A DNA stretch of 64,000 nt, taken from Sthenelais limicola. Lineage: Eukaryota; Annelida; Polychaeta; Phyllodocida; Sigalionidae. Below are positions 32,159 through 43,147 of the stretch, one piece after another. The notes under the pieces were generated by a model, which saw nothing but the letters and a program-made list of their open reading frames with translations, was not told the origin of the DNA and ran no database searches. A program made the translations under genes and the position numbers. How positions within the stretch are numbered: the first letter of the stretch is position 1; every line of letters starts with the position of its first letter. The stretch covers positions 5,968,127-6,032,126 of the forward strand of contig OW804100.1 in NCBI GenBank assembly GCA_942159475.1, given 5' to 3'.

Positions 32159-32860
32159 GAAATTGATTTAAGTAATGCTTAGCTCCATGAAACACATTCA
32201 CCTGGCCATCCTCCTCATGTATAGTAGTAAATAACACGATCCTGGTGTGCAATGTACAGAGTTGGTGCTTCTAGAGATAAACTATACAGGTCTCTGTAGT
32301 GTGTGATGTCTGTATACAACCGTGTTTAAATGCTCCAAATATAGCGCTCTCTCTCTTTCACACACACTTACACCCAATACAGGGTATGTATATGTATGTG
32401 TACTAGCTGTTGTAGTTATTCATATATCCGCCCGTGAGGCACTGATGACACTGAGTGTGGTCTGTGTATCCCTGGACAGGATACTTAGTCTCGCCACCTG
32501 TGAATGGAAAGACAGCGAAATGTTCAAACGAAGAGTAGTGAAGGAAGGGAAAAGGATGAGGTGTGTGTAGGAATATAGGTTGTTTAGTGTTGTAGATTAC
32601 ATGAAAGTGTAATGCTGCACATGACACATGTTGTCCTCTCGCCGCGGACACACACACTGACACCGACCCAGCAATGATCCACCAGCCCTCACACTCTCAC
32701 CCAATCAACGCTCGCCTTACATCTAATTCACTGACACCAGCCAATGGCAGCGTGTGTTAGTGATTCATTGATTTGTTTTGATAGGTCAGTAGGGTATGTT
32801 GACTCCGCCCACATGAGGAAGAGGCGACTTGTTGATCCCTGGGGACTGCATGCTGGTATA
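32159..32860 (-). promoter_or_regulatory. Possible promoter and 5' leader of the minus-strand exon
   Basis: Upstream of the candidate first exon, and in this order towards it on the minus strand, are GGGCGGAG (near 32810), ATTGG within CTGCCATTGGCTGG (near 32742) and ATTGG within GTTGATTGGGTG (near 32705). This spacing of a GC box and two CCAAT boxes is typical of metazoan proximal promoters. No TATA box or start site can be fixed from sequence. Small open frames on both strands here (32322-32570, 32403-32663) are not convincing. Confidence 0.35.
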
Positions 32861-32948
32861 AGATCATGTGTAGCTATGTGTACAGGGAGCTAGACCGGGC
32901 CTTCAATGGGGGAAAACTATAGGCACAGAGGGAGGGGATCCATTATAT

Positions 32949-33182
32949 GGGTCAGATTTTCAGAAAATGTACAATTGGCAGCTCTACACATTTAGGAAAT
33001 TCTCCTAAATTAGGCTGAATATAAAGAACACCGGGTGTATCTGAGTATATTTGGTATTACATTGGTTTAAAGTATCAGTTCTGTTATGTTAAACTGCATT
33101 TTGAAGCTCATTTTTGTCTTAAATGTGGGTTATTTGAGAGGATTGGTGAAGGCGAATTGTACATTTTCTGACGATCTGACCC
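32949..33182 (-). mobile_element. MITE family A, subtype A1
   Basis: Well-preserved copy, GGGTCAGATTTTCAG to TTTTCTGACGATCTGACCC. On the minus strand it lies just upstream of the putative promoter. Confidence 0.92.
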
Positions 33183-33289
33183 ATAAGACGTACTGGGATC
33201 TAGACTGAGCTATCAACGGGGGAACACTAGGCGCAGAGGCAGGGCCTCCATCATCATCCTATTCTTCTCTTTGATCACCCCAACATGAA

Positions 33290-33905
33290 CAACACACATT
33301 GAGTGTCCCTGGAGAGTGAAGATAAATTACAGGGCGTTCCACCAAATTAGGTCCATAAACATTATGGTTCATCACTCCAATTCAACCCTCAGTTATATTC
33401 TTATTCGTCAAAATATATAATTATGTAAATGAAGATCTATGTGATATTTAAGCTGATGTGATACGTTAATTAATTTCGTAGATTGGGATTCTGTAGAACT
33501 GCATGAACAACACAAATGGAGTGCCAGGAGAGAGAAAATGAATTATATGCCGTTCCACCAAATTAGGTTACATTATGATTCAAGACATCTCTCCATGAAC
33601 CCTCATATCTCATTATCTGATCTTATTCATTATGACATATATACTCATTTGCTACTCATGTGTACTCAAATATCCATATCACTGATCAATTTTCGTAGAC
33701 ATCACCCGAAGAAGACCACCATATATACCAGGTCGAAACGTCGTGTACCTGAATAAAACAGCAAATGCTGAAGTTTGAGGTTGTGGTGTTATTATTTAAA
33801 TAACATTATAACATGTGTAAATGAAGATTTATGTATGATATTAAAGCTCATGTGATACGTTAATTGAGTTCGTAGATTGGGATTCTGTAGAACTGCATGA
33901 AACAG
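33290..33905. repeat. Partial tandem duplication, about 220-bp unit
   Basis: CCGTTCCACCAAATTAGGT-type sequence occurs at about 33340 and 33550. The block GATACGTTAATT, TTCGTAGATTGGGATTCTGT and AGAACTGCATGAA occurs at about 33457-33507 and again at 33849-33900. Sequence at about 33640-33790 separates the second pair and looks like a later insertion. Confidence 0.75.
33696..33765 (+). other. Possible retroelement tail with hammerhead-like motif
   Basis: CACCCGAAGAAGACC, a loop, then GGTCGAAACGTCGTG and TGAATAAA. The GACC/GGTC stem followed by GAAACGTC resembles the relics found at ends of Penelope-like and related retroelements, where a hammerhead core CTGATGA precedes the stem. Here that core is CCGAAGA, so cleavage activity is not expected. 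Confidence 0.3.
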
Positions 33906-34260
33906 ATACTGTCTCTTCAGGTTATAGAAAGTTGAATTCCGTAGCTGCTGGTATGGCATGGAATATGTAGGCCTATAACTTGTATACAAAATATAAGAAT
34001 CTAACAATCAGACACATGCACATGGGATGAGGACATACAATGCTATCATGACTAGAATTTAAACATCCGTATTTTATTTCCATTTACGGAAAATGTTTTG
34101 TAGGTCTACTTTTTGAATTACCATATCTTAAAGATGGATGAAGAGAACGAAGCAAATACAATCGACTGATAGAATGGCAACACATACATGTATACATACA
34201 CACGTACAGCCGAAACTGGTGCCAGTTTGATGATATTGCCAGCGATGTGAGGGTATACAA

Positions 34261-34494
34261 AGGTCAGATTACCAGAAAATGTACAACCTACAGTTCTACA
34301 CATCTATCAAATTCTGCTAAATTAGAGTGAAAAATGATAATTACTGAGTATATCTAAGTGTATTCTGTTTTGTTATCATTCAATAATCCTTTTGGTTATG
34401 TTGAACTGTATTTTGAGCCTGATTTCCGTCTTAAATGTGGGTTACTTGAGAAGATTTATGAAGACAAATTGTGCATTTTCTGAAGATCTGACCC
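34261..34494 (-). mobile_element. MITE family A, subtype A3
   Basis: AGGTCAGATTACCAG to TTTTCTGAAGATCTGACCC. The core has TCTGTTTTGTTATCATTCAA. Confidence 0.88.
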
Positions 34495-34544
34495 ACACAG
34501 GGTATAGATATAAATTTGCTTGTCATGATTGCATCAGCACTAAC

Positions 34545-34568
34545 TATTATTATTATTATTATTATTAT
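34545..34568 (+). repeat. ATT microsatellite
   Basis: Eight ATT units followed by AAAACTTTTATTCAATAAAC. Confidence 0.95.
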
Positions 34569-35296
34569 AAAACTTTTATTCAATAAACATGTTACATTTC
34601 TGTAATGTTGTACCGAAGTGGAATAATCCCTCTCAATGTATATTTTACTCTGAGGTTTTCCAGGTTTCCCTTCAGAAAATCATATAAAATGGCGAAAATA
34701 GACATAATCAATGACATAATAAGATACAGTAAATATTAATATCGCTAGGTGTTCGATTCGGCTCGCTTACTAAAGTGCGAATGACGGTCTTGGCATTGTC
34801 CTATAGTCCGTATATTGCGTTTTTGCCATTAGAAGACCCGTCTATTGTTTAGGTTGTGCGAAATAAGCGAATTAAAGCGAATATTTTGTAATTAAATATT
34901 TGTACTCAGCCACACATTATGCGGTTACACATTTATCTCGGATGTAGCTGTCGGGGAAAGATTGGATAAAGAAAAAACAATTAAGAACACATATATACTA
35001 CACATTTTTTAGAAAAGCACACAGACCAATACTAAGTATTCCTAGTTAATTAATAGTTGACAAATGATAAAAAGAATGAAATCACATTTGATGATCGCAC
35101 CATGCAAACCGGCATTCTAACACAATCTCATGACAGTCCCAGTAATAAGGTGATAATTACACACAGATTCAGATTCTATCTATCTATCAGTCCGTAGAGT
35201 AATACATCATTATCTGGCCTATATTACTCTAAGATCAATCATTTCCCTAGACCTCGCGACATTGATTTAAATAATATGAGGTTGAATTGAATACAT
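34569..35296. other. Stretch without recognisable gene
   Basis: Contains weak echoes of GCGAAATAAGCGAATTAAAG (near 34858), similar in flavour to the fold-back remnant at 39040. No coding signal. Confidence 0.45.
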
Positions 35297-35496
35297 CACT
35301 CCAGGTCCAAACCCTCTGATCAGATAAGAATGGTATGTCAGTGATTAGACGTCTACTTCACTAATCGGTTTCCTGGCCTAGGACTCAGCATTTTAATGGG
35401 AATATAATGACATTTTGCGGTCTTAATGGAATTTTAAATGACACTTTGCAGTTTGACGCGAGAGGAAGGGACTCTCTCAACTGTGGGCCTAGACTG
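35297..35496 (+). mobile_element. MITE family B, copy 9
   Basis: CACTCCAGGTCCAAA to CTGTGGGCCTAGACTG. The GGCTTTCCCTTCGTTTG segment before the right end is deleted. Confidence 0.88.
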
Positions 35497-35793
35497 ATTA
35501 TGTTAAAAAAAATGATAATGTGCCTCTATTGGTCAAATAAATCAATTTACAAAATCAAGATTCTAAAGAGTAGAAAATGTGCATTTCGTGAGTCTGTATA
35601 CTATGGACTTTATTTGGTGCAACGACCTCAATCGAGCCTAGGAAGGATGTAAATTAGTGGTTAGCCCATATTTGTCATATTTGCTGACAGAGATAGGGGT
35701 ATAAAGGTGCCTTGTATATATGTCATTGACACGTGAATTAGTCTTAACTCTATATCGCGGCATATTACAGTCATTGTCTTACCATAAGAATGT

Positions 35794-36028
35794 GGGCCAG
35801 ATTTTCAGAAAATGTACAATTCGCCTTCACCAATCCTCTCAAATAACCCACATTTAAGACAAAAATGAGCTTCAAAATGCAGTTTAACATAACAGAACTG
35901 ATACTTTAAATCAATGCGATACCAAATATACCCAGATATACCCGGTATTTTTCATTTTTCAGCCTAATTTAAGAGAATTTCCTAAATGTGTAGAGCTGCT
36001 AGTTGTACATTTTCTGAAAGTCTGACCC
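35794..36028 (+). mobile_element. MITE family A, subtype A1
   Basis: GGGCCAGATTTTCAG to TTTTCTGAAAGTCTGACCC, with a typical core. The 35497-35793 gap holds nothing recognised. Confidence 0.92.
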
Positions 36029-37612
36029 AGATATAACATGTTACGTGTATCTAAAATTTTCGGATAAATTGATGTGAATCAGCAGCATGCAACATGTACC
36101 TCATCGTGAATTACTTGCACATATTGTGTGCAGTCGGAGCTATATTACTTCCCACACGACGAATGTATAATTATAATTATGAATTATATGATTTATAATT
36201 GGTTTAACGTATTGCGTGAATACTATATCAATATGATGTTTTCTTTTGACTGCATATCCTATGGATCGAGTGCAAGTGGATACAAATTATCATTATTAAT
36301 AATAGGTTGGTAAATATTACATTAAATAAAGTGTTTATAATCTTAAAGTCTGAATATGCACATTAGAGATTGGCTGACCAAACTAAACTTTGTTCACTAA
36401 AGTTTAGTTCTGAATTGTCCAAAGACTGCGTTGTTTAATAATTTTAATAAATAATTATGTTTACAATGTTTTCAATAAAGGCTTTGAATTGTGTTCAGAG
36501 TAGATTTTAAAAGAAACTGAAGTTTGGCTCCTTTGTGTCTTGACGTTTTTTTTTTTTAAAAAGAAATTTAGGATGTTTATACAGCAAGTCAAACAATACA
36601 GTGAAACATTATTGTGACATAGGCTCACGGGTTTCATTCAGATACAAATTGCCATGGTTTTTCTGCCCACTGCTGTGTCTAGCCATTTACTAATTTGAAA
36701 AGAAAAGAGAGAAATAACCACACAGTTGCACCATCTCACCACTTATACCATAACAGTACATACCTTGGCACTGGTGACGTTATGTACACGTGTATACATA
36801 CTACATATAAATGCACACATATTATTCATGATTATTTCCCGCTCTAATTAACTTTCTACAATACAGGCTCCGATCAATATGAATATCGGGCTGGTTTTGA
36901 CCCACTGTCCATTGCAAAAGTATATATTCGTTTCAGTTTCAGTTTCATATGCCGTGAATAACACCATGATGAAAGTATGCCAAGCATGTCCAAAGTATGT
37001 CATGCATATCCATTATACAACCACGATCCAATCACTTCTATAAGTGCCACAACTCTTTAATAGGGGGCGGCACTCTCGCCATGCCTGGGGAAGGAGAGCT
37101 GCCATCTGGTGGCTTACTAAAGTACTCATCTACCTATTCCAGTTGATGTACCCCGGGATAGAGGGCCCGGATAGTGATACGATGCTCGCTGTATTGGTTC
37201 AAATCCCCACTTATCAAAGCAATGAACCATTCTCTCCTTCCGCACAGGAGCTGGAAAGAAGACAGCAGTGACCTTGTGCAGCTTTCCAGGGAGGTATATT
37301 TTCATAACGTGACTTTGTAGTTCAGGAACCGAACGAAAACGACTATTAGTATGAGACGGTTGAAAATGTATTGCCTGAATAAATATGTTTGAACACAAAA
37401 TATATGTAATGTTTTTTTCCAAATGATGACAGAGATGTGAGACTCTAAATTTAAAAAAAGTGAAATTGAATTGATATTGGCAATGAGAAGCCTATGTATA
37501 AGGTACAGCGCTACCGTGAGCATACTATGAAGGCGTGTGGATTAGGTTCAATGTCCAGTGAGACATGTACAGACATATTGTACATACCCAGTATGTGTAT
37601 TATATAATGCAA
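36029..37612. other. Long stretch without recognisable gene
   Basis: Contains an 11-bp hairpin at 36381-36409. There is a GC-richer block at 37060-37260 with GGTTCAAATCCCCAC (37195), which resembles the B box of tRNA-derived SINEs, but no matching A box or tail was found. The 98-codon minus frame at 37126-37422 is not convincing. Confidence 0.45.
36381..36409. repeat. 11-bp hairpin
   Basis: AACTAAACTTT, a 7-base loop, then AAAGTTTAGTT. No following T run, so not a terminator-like structure. Confidence 0.7.
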
Positions 37613-38098
37613 AGGTATTGTATTGTATATAGTTTATTTCCAGTAAACAAGTACAGAGTTATATAGATATCTGCAAAAAGGATGGTGTCCTTCTGCGCTA
37701 AGGCAAAAAAAAATAGGTGTGTTTCCGATTCAACCCCCCCCTACCTAGAAAAACCTTACCCTACCTAAAAAATTGTTTACCATACCTGATTATTTCCGCA
37801 TCATATCTTAGTTTTTTTGGATTTTTTGACAAAAAAAGCTTATAAAAGGAAAACGGGTTTTCCTAACCCGAAACTGTCAAAAAGCACATTTCCCATGTTC
37901 AAAACAACTATTGTTATGAAGAAGACATTTTTCTCAGTTCCTGGAAGGTGGTTTCCAAACAAAATAAATTAACAAAAAAAAATTACCACCCCCCTACCTA
38001 GTTTTCAGCCAGATAAATCGGAAACACACCTATTTTTTTTGCCTAATCGTAGCTCTTCCAGGAGGTCCTAAACTACAATTGGTAATAATTTTGACTAT
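37613..38098 (-). mobile_element. LINE-like 3' end interrupted by a MITE
   Basis: On the minus strand: GGACCTCCTGGAAGAGCTAC, GATTA, the inserted element 37702-38043, then GCGCAGAAGGACACCATCC and the tail GGAAATAAACTATATACAA with AATAC repeats. The tail matches 4230-4322. The uninterrupted frame reads EELRLAQKDTILFADIY-like residues, but the family cannot be fixed. Confidence 0.5.
37702..38043. mobile_element. PIF/Harbinger-like MITE F
   Basis: About 340 bp with near-perfect 28-bp inverted ends (AATAGGTGTGTTTCCGATT and AATCGGAAACACACCTATT, preceded by GGCAAAAAA and followed by TTTTTTGCC). It is flanked by TAA on both sides (37699-37701 and 38044-38046). A 3-bp TWA/TAA duplication and GG...CC ends are characteristic of the PIF/Harbinger superfamily. 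Internally CCCCCCTACCTAG recurs on both sides. No coding capacity. Confidence 0.75.
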
Positions 38099-38440
38099 GA
38101 AATTAATAACATTGGTATACTATACAGAGAGTAGTGCCGGTTAGACTGGCTTAAGTAGCATAAATATAAATATTACTCAGCTCTCGTATTGTACGAGTTG
38201 GTGATTATTCTTATCACAGTATCAAAGTATTCTTTCCTTTGACCATTTTCATAATAATACTGACAATTGCCAGCTAAAAGTATTTTTGTTTTGTTCAGGT
38301 GATTTGTTTTGGAAATAGTTAAATGAAGTATAGATAATAATGTGAAACGTATGTTAATACCACAGGACTAGAAACATCTACTTTAGCCCCGTGGTTAACA
38401 TATATGGATACTTTAGACCGGAACAAATTAAATCTGCCAT

Positions 38441-38531
38441 TTTTTTATTTTTTTTTACAATTTAATTTTTTTTTACAATTCAAAAATTGTATTTAGTCTA
38501 TCAACAAAACCAATTTGAACGGTTCACATCT
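38441..38531 (-). mobile_element. Small retrocopy, minus strand
   Basis: Read on the minus strand it contains TGTTGATAGACTAAATACAA followed by A-rich tails interrupted by TTGTA. It shares TGTTGATAGACT(A/G)AATA with the plus-strand retrocopy beginning 17 bases away, so both come from one source family. Confidence 0.5.
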
Positions 38532-38652
38532 AGAAATACATTGCGTCAGGGTACGATGTAAAACAGTGTGATCGACCCCGTATGAAGAAAGAATCTGTTG
38601 ATAGACTGAATAAAAACTTTTAAAAACAAAAAAAAAAGAAATACATTGCGTC
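38532..38652 (+). mobile_element. Retrocopy with 16-bp target-site duplication
   Basis: An 89-bp insert (38548-38636) is flanked by exact direct repeats AGAAATACATTGCGTC at 38532-38547 and 38637-38652. It ends with AATAAA, CTTTTAAAAAC and an A run. Target-site duplication plus poly(A) is the signature of LINE-driven retroposition. The source RNA is not recognised. It contains GATCGACCCCGTATGAAG. Confidence 0.85.
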
Positions 38653-38797
38653 CACTGCTCTCCTCATCTTGTGATGTTTCTCTACACTAAATACACATAT
38701 GTCATCCCCTTCCTTTATTCCATTTGTTACGTTTCCCCTCTAACCCGTCATCATGACTGCTTTTTTGTTTTATAGTTCACCCAACGAAGGCAGAGGG

Positions 38798-38825
38798 ACC
38801 GGGGGTGGGGGTGGGGGTGGGGGGT
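38798..38825 (+). other. G-quadruplex-prone G runs
   Basis: Four or more runs of five Gs separated by single Ts (GGGGGTGGGGGTGGGGG). On the other strand this is a C-rich tract. Confidence 0.8.
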
Positions 38826-39039
38826 GTAATACCAGATCCCAAAACTCCTCGGCAACGCGTTTATCTCGCCGAGTTGCTTGTGTACCCAGGCTGTAATCTG
38901 CCAATTCTTAATAATGATCGTGTTTATTTCAAACATGTTATCAACTAATTATAGACCGGCGTTCATCTAATATCGATAATTCCTCTCACAGATAGGTCTG
39001 TGCATATAAATGGAAATAGGCAAGTTGTGACCATGCGGA

Positions 39040-39245
39040 GTATTGTAAACATATTTATTTTGGCGTGAATACATTTTCGGGCACTAAGTACTTTGATAAC
39101 TTTTCGAGCGGATTTAAATTCGCGCAGCAAGGAAGTCTCACACCTTGTTTATGCAATAATTATACACTTTCGCGCAGGATTTATTGTCGCGCACAAAGGT
39201 GGGTGCGCGAAAATAGCGAAAATAAATACTGCGCGAACATTTATA
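39040..39245. mobile_element. Degenerate fold-back element with GCGCGAAAAT motifs
   Basis: Repeated CGCG-centred motifs (GGCGTGAATACATTTTCG, TTCGCGCAGCAAGG, GCGCGAAAATAGCGAAAATA) and an end ATTTATACGTTTACAGTAA. This pattern of CGCGAAA blocks ending in a TTTACAGTA sequence resembles fold-back MITEs common in invertebrates. Arms are too diverged to define exact ends. Confidence 0.4.
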
Positions 39246-39454
39246 CGTTTACAGTAATCAGAATCTTTTATATACTCATGGACAAGGAATTGGAATTGTT
39301 GGGAATATACACAGAGTAGTGAATCTGAGTTCAATGAGGATCAAGTCCTGAAGGACTAAAGGCCTGCGGGTGCAGCATTCTTGCATGCGCTCAACTGACA
39401 GGAGATTAAGGCCAACCGGGGAGAGAGAGGCCAACCTAGTATAGTCTCTGTACA

Positions 39455-39642
39455 GACTTCGCCTTCACCGATCCTCTCAAATAACCCACATTTAAGACGG
39501 AAATGAGCTTCAAAATGCAGTTTAACATAACAGAACTGATACTTTTAATGAACGCCATACCAAATATACTCAGATATACCCGGTATTCAATTTTATACAT
39601 ATACCCGGTATGTCAATTGTACAATTTCTGAAAATCTGAGCC
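39455..39642 (+). mobile_element. MITE family A, subtype A1, truncated
   Basis: Lacks the left terminus and starts within CTTCGCCTTCACCGATCC. The right half is rearranged: TATACCCGGTAT occurs twice and the CAGCCTAATTTAGG part is missing. The right end is TTCTGAAAATCTGAGCC. Confidence 0.82.
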
Positions 39643-40059
39643 ATATATGTAACTCAATATGCGGAGAGCAACATATTGTTGAAAGGTCAACTCAATTTCT
39701 CCACAATAATGTACTTGTTTGGGTTTTTTTGTTTGTTTTTTTAAAAGAGAGAAATAAAAACACTTATTATACACGCATTCAATACTGAGGCCCCGACAGC
39801 CGCACATTACTTGTAACGTGGTATTGGACTAGTACATTAACGGCGCGTTGTCATGGCGACGCATGTTTGGTGGCGCAAGATTGCCGACGCAAGGTTGCCG
39901 ACGCAAGTTTGCCAGTGCGAGTGCTTTCTTTCTCCATGTTTCAACTGTTTCTAGTTCCATTTCTCTTATACGAAACCAGATATTATGGTAAATTATGTTA
40001 TTATTTTTTTAATTAAGCACGTTTTACATTCAAATCTAGGCATGTATAATAATCAACTT
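39643..40059. other. Stretch without recognisable gene
   Basis: Includes three 14-bp units of the type GACGCAAGGTTGCC at 39873-39913. Otherwise unassigned. Confidence 0.5.
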
Positions 40060-40147
40060 ATAGGACTCGTTGCCGCACGGACGCGTAAATAAAGGACTCG
40101 ATCTTCGATCTCGTCCTTTATTTACGCGCCGTGCGGCAACTCGTCCA
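40060..40147. repeat. Large near-perfect hairpin
   Basis: The left arm contains GGACTCGTTGCCGCACGG and GCGTAAATAAAGGACTCG. The right arm is its reverse complement with few changes, separated by TTC. The main mismatches are ACTCG opposite ACTCG-type blocks (GGACTCG in one arm, GGACGAG in the complement of the other). Likely a fold-back MITE of about 88 bp. Confidence 0.8.
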
Positions 40148-40507
40148 ATAAGTGCTAATTATATACTTGAGGGTCCGTCGCATAGATTAAGGCGAACTTT
40201 AATTTCATTGTGTCGCCACTAGGATCGCACTGAATAGTGTAGCGTTTGCCTCGGTAGCAGATTCCACTCCTCCTTGTCCCCAGTGCTGCCGCGGTTCCCT
40301 CATCATAGCCCAGGTGTCAGCACTTGCGTTTTTGGCGGCCTTCAGAACAAGGAAGGAGAGGGGTGGGACGCTGCGGTGGGACGCTGCGGTGGGTGCTATA
40401 ACTTTAACACTTTTCCCGATAAGCATGATTGCATTTGTGGTCGGAGGCGAGGGTTAATGGATTCCCCCGATACGGTCAATCGCATTTATGGTGAAACAGG
40501 AGAATTA

Positions 40508-40708
40508 AGGGTGGTCTCCACTGGCTGCGGTAAGCTATGTAGTAAGCCTTGCGATGGTTTGTGCTGGTTCTGTAGGTGGTGAGGAGTGATGAGGTCCTTG
40601 CCTACATGGTCAGTGAATGATGTAGGCAGGACCTCGCCACTCCCCAACAACACAGCACCATCGCAAGGCTTACCGCAGAGCTTACTGCAGCCAGTGGGGA
40701 CCACCCCT
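40508..40708. mobile_element. Fold-back element with about 95-bp arms
   Basis: Left arm from AGGGTGGTCTCCACTGGCTG to GTCCTTGCCTACAT. Right arm from ATGTAGGCAGGACCTCGCCA to CAGTGGGGACCACCCCT. Only a short spacer (about 12 bases) lies between. Arms match at most positions with a few indels. Open frames on both strands across it (40274-40582, 40486-40740, 40586-40891) mirror each other and are not genes. Confidence 0.85.
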
Positions 40709-42689
40709 GAGGAATCATTAAGGGCCTCTCTCCCGAGCAATACAGCGACATGCCAGATATATCCCAGCTGGGTTTTGAATCAGGAGATGACAACAACAAG
40801 CCTGATAAAATGGCATTCTTTTTTTTGTTTTTGCAACATCTTTATTTACCTTTATTCTGCCATCTTGGCTTCTATAATGCTAATCCTTTGATCGGGAATT
40901 CCTGAAATGTGAAGACATTATTTTGTTTTAACTCGCAGAATAAATACCTTTGGCCAGTATTATAGTTGGATGGGATTCATTTAATACAAGGCATTCTCTG
41001 AAAAGATTTTAACGACAAGTATATATATGTCTAGATTATCTAACGACAGTATATGTATGTCCCGATTATTCAATGTCACCCCTTACTTTTTATACCTACA
41101 TTTCATTGGATACACATAGCAATGTTTAACCAGCGACTATATGGACATTACCTCGTTAGGTTGATCATACTAAGCGCTGACCCGGGGTAGGGGCCGCACA
41201 TTAGTTTTCTAAAAAGTGCCCGGAATCGAGCGATTTGGACCCAAAGGAGAAACAACTCCACCCAGCTCAGGTTGTCGTTCAAGACTACTAAGAAAAAGGA
41301 ACGAGGCCAAACTTGGAGATTTGTAAGCGAATGTTGGTTTTCAAGCCTGTACACTCTCGATATATTCTGTGATATAATCCCGAACCCTCCTCCAGCTAGA
41401 TTTCTTGTTGATATAAATTACTGAACAAAACGCAGGGGTTGGGGGATGAGGGCGGGGGGTGAGTCTTGGCGCTCTTCTTGAACAGGGCTTGAATACTTTC
41501 AACTATTTATTGAAATAATGCCCCTAGGACAAAAAGAAGAAAACAAATAAATTTTCTGTCAATGTTTCTGTCCGCTTAGCTCTGCTGCCTGAATCTCTCT
41601 GCCCGATCACAAGGGTAACGTCCCTAATATAGTTCATGTCAACTTCTTCCACCAGGTGGCTGCACAGTGGCACGCTCAAAGTTCTTAGGCAATTCATGAT
41701 CCATCGTCCAAATTTATAACTATATTATTCCGAGAATAATATACCCCATTAATCGTGGCAGCTCTGATGGTGACATCACACATTTATTTCAGATCGTACA
41801 TGAGGTGAGAAAGAGTTAACTTTCCCCTGTGGAAGAGCTTCTGCCTGTGAATAAACGATTTCGTATGAATACAAAACCAATTTATCATCATGGCGTTTTC
41901 ATTGCTCATCTCGAAGCCAAATAATATTTGACATGTGTCGATTTGTATAACATCGTTAACATTTGTTTAAAATCACATTCTTTCTCGGCCTTGTGACCAT
42001 CAAAGACAATGTGGCGCTCGCACGCTGCCAGCGCCCCACAGTGTGCGAGGAGTCAGTAGTCGTTATGTGGAATAATACCAGTACGTCTTTACAAGACAGA
42101 AGCAACAGCACGGCAACACGCATGAACAATTGTATGGCTCTTCAATTATAGTGAGAAGGAGCTTCCATTCTAGGATTATACCACCCGGGAATCACAGGGT
42201 GGTCTCATGTCTATTCAATCATCTATGATTTTATTGTACCATAATTATACAACAAATAACAGGTGTCTCATTATCACACTATGCACAACATATATAGATA
42301 TCTATTTTGATAGTGTACCTGCATGGCCTGTTTCTGATACCTGTGAAGAACGAACCCCGCGTCTTTACGCAAAAGGGGAAAAAAAATAGAAAAAACTTAA
42401 AATGACATTTCCGACATACCAAGTAATTAGATAGTATTTTATTTGGTTTAATTACAGAGACGTTATCTATATATATATGTATATATTGAATTTGTATTCA
42501 TGTTATAATAACAGTTACAACGCATGAACAGGTCAGACAACTCTCCAAAGTAGGTCTTCCATTGCATCCTAAAAATATGTGTCTTTCTCTATCTCTATTT
42601 CCTGGGTATGATCATAAACTGCCTCCCTCTCAGCTCTCCCGCCCTTGATATAACCTTCAATGTGTTGATAAGGGCGCAAGCAACCAATC
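40709..42689. other. Long stretch without recognisable gene
   Basis: Includes a T-rich run at 40810 (minus-strand A run with AATAAAG upstream) and a G-rich, quadruplex-prone tract at 41432-41462 (GGGGTTGGGGGATGAGGGCG). No domain-bearing frame is visible; the longest are under 70 codons. Confidence 0.5.
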
Positions 42690-42727
42690 TCACTCACTCA
42701 CTCACTCACTCACTCACTCACTCACTC
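42690..42727 (+). repeat. ACTC microsatellite
   Basis: About nine ACTC units followed by TCTCGCTATATATATCTG. Confidence 0.95.
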
Positions 42728-43094
42728 TCGCTATATATATCTGTCTCTATATATAGCGTGGTGCTACAGCAGTGCCACCTGTCAGTTGGTAGTGGTACCA
42801 TTCATGTAGTCAGACGCTGCTAGCGTCCGGGGCTAGCGTCCACAGACGCACACAAGCAATGCTAAGCCAGCAGTAAATATTAATAACTCTTTTATTCGAC
42901 GCGCTAATGTCATAGCTAAACCTGATACTTTGGCTTCAAGTGAGGTTAATTACATGCACGGACTTTGTTTTTCCCGAATATTTTTTTTCAAAGGAGGTAA
43001 ATTACCGTATAGATTAAATTACCGTATCCGCCCACTCTCTCTTGCACATGAGCTTCGACCGACTTACGTCATAATTTTATGTGGTCATATTATT

Positions 43095-43147
43095 ATATTC
43101 GGGCGCAACTTTGGTATTGCGACGCAACGTAACTTGCGCCCGAATAT
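43095..43147. repeat. 14-bp hairpin in GC-rich island
   Basis: ATATTCGGGCGCAA and TTGCGCCCGAATAT around a 25-base loop that itself has GACGCAACG. It is followed by GCGACGTAACGTCGTCGACG. Probably the remains of a fold-back element. Confidence 0.75.

Noticed and set aside
1505..34586. Recurring short protein ML(N)CILKLIFVLNVGYLRG in several frames
   Set aside because: It is the family A MITE core read in one frame. The similarity is DNA-level repeat identity, and many copies have stops or shifts.
37130..37260. tRNA-like B box GGTTCAAATCCCCAC
   Set aside because: No matching A box, cloverleaf or retroposon tail was found, so a tRNA or SINE call is not supported.
40205..40891. Overlapping 65-102 codon frames on both strands
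   Set aside because: Those crossing 40508-40708 mirror each other because of the fold-back arms. The 40205-40426 frame is more protein-like but has no start, splice or domain support.
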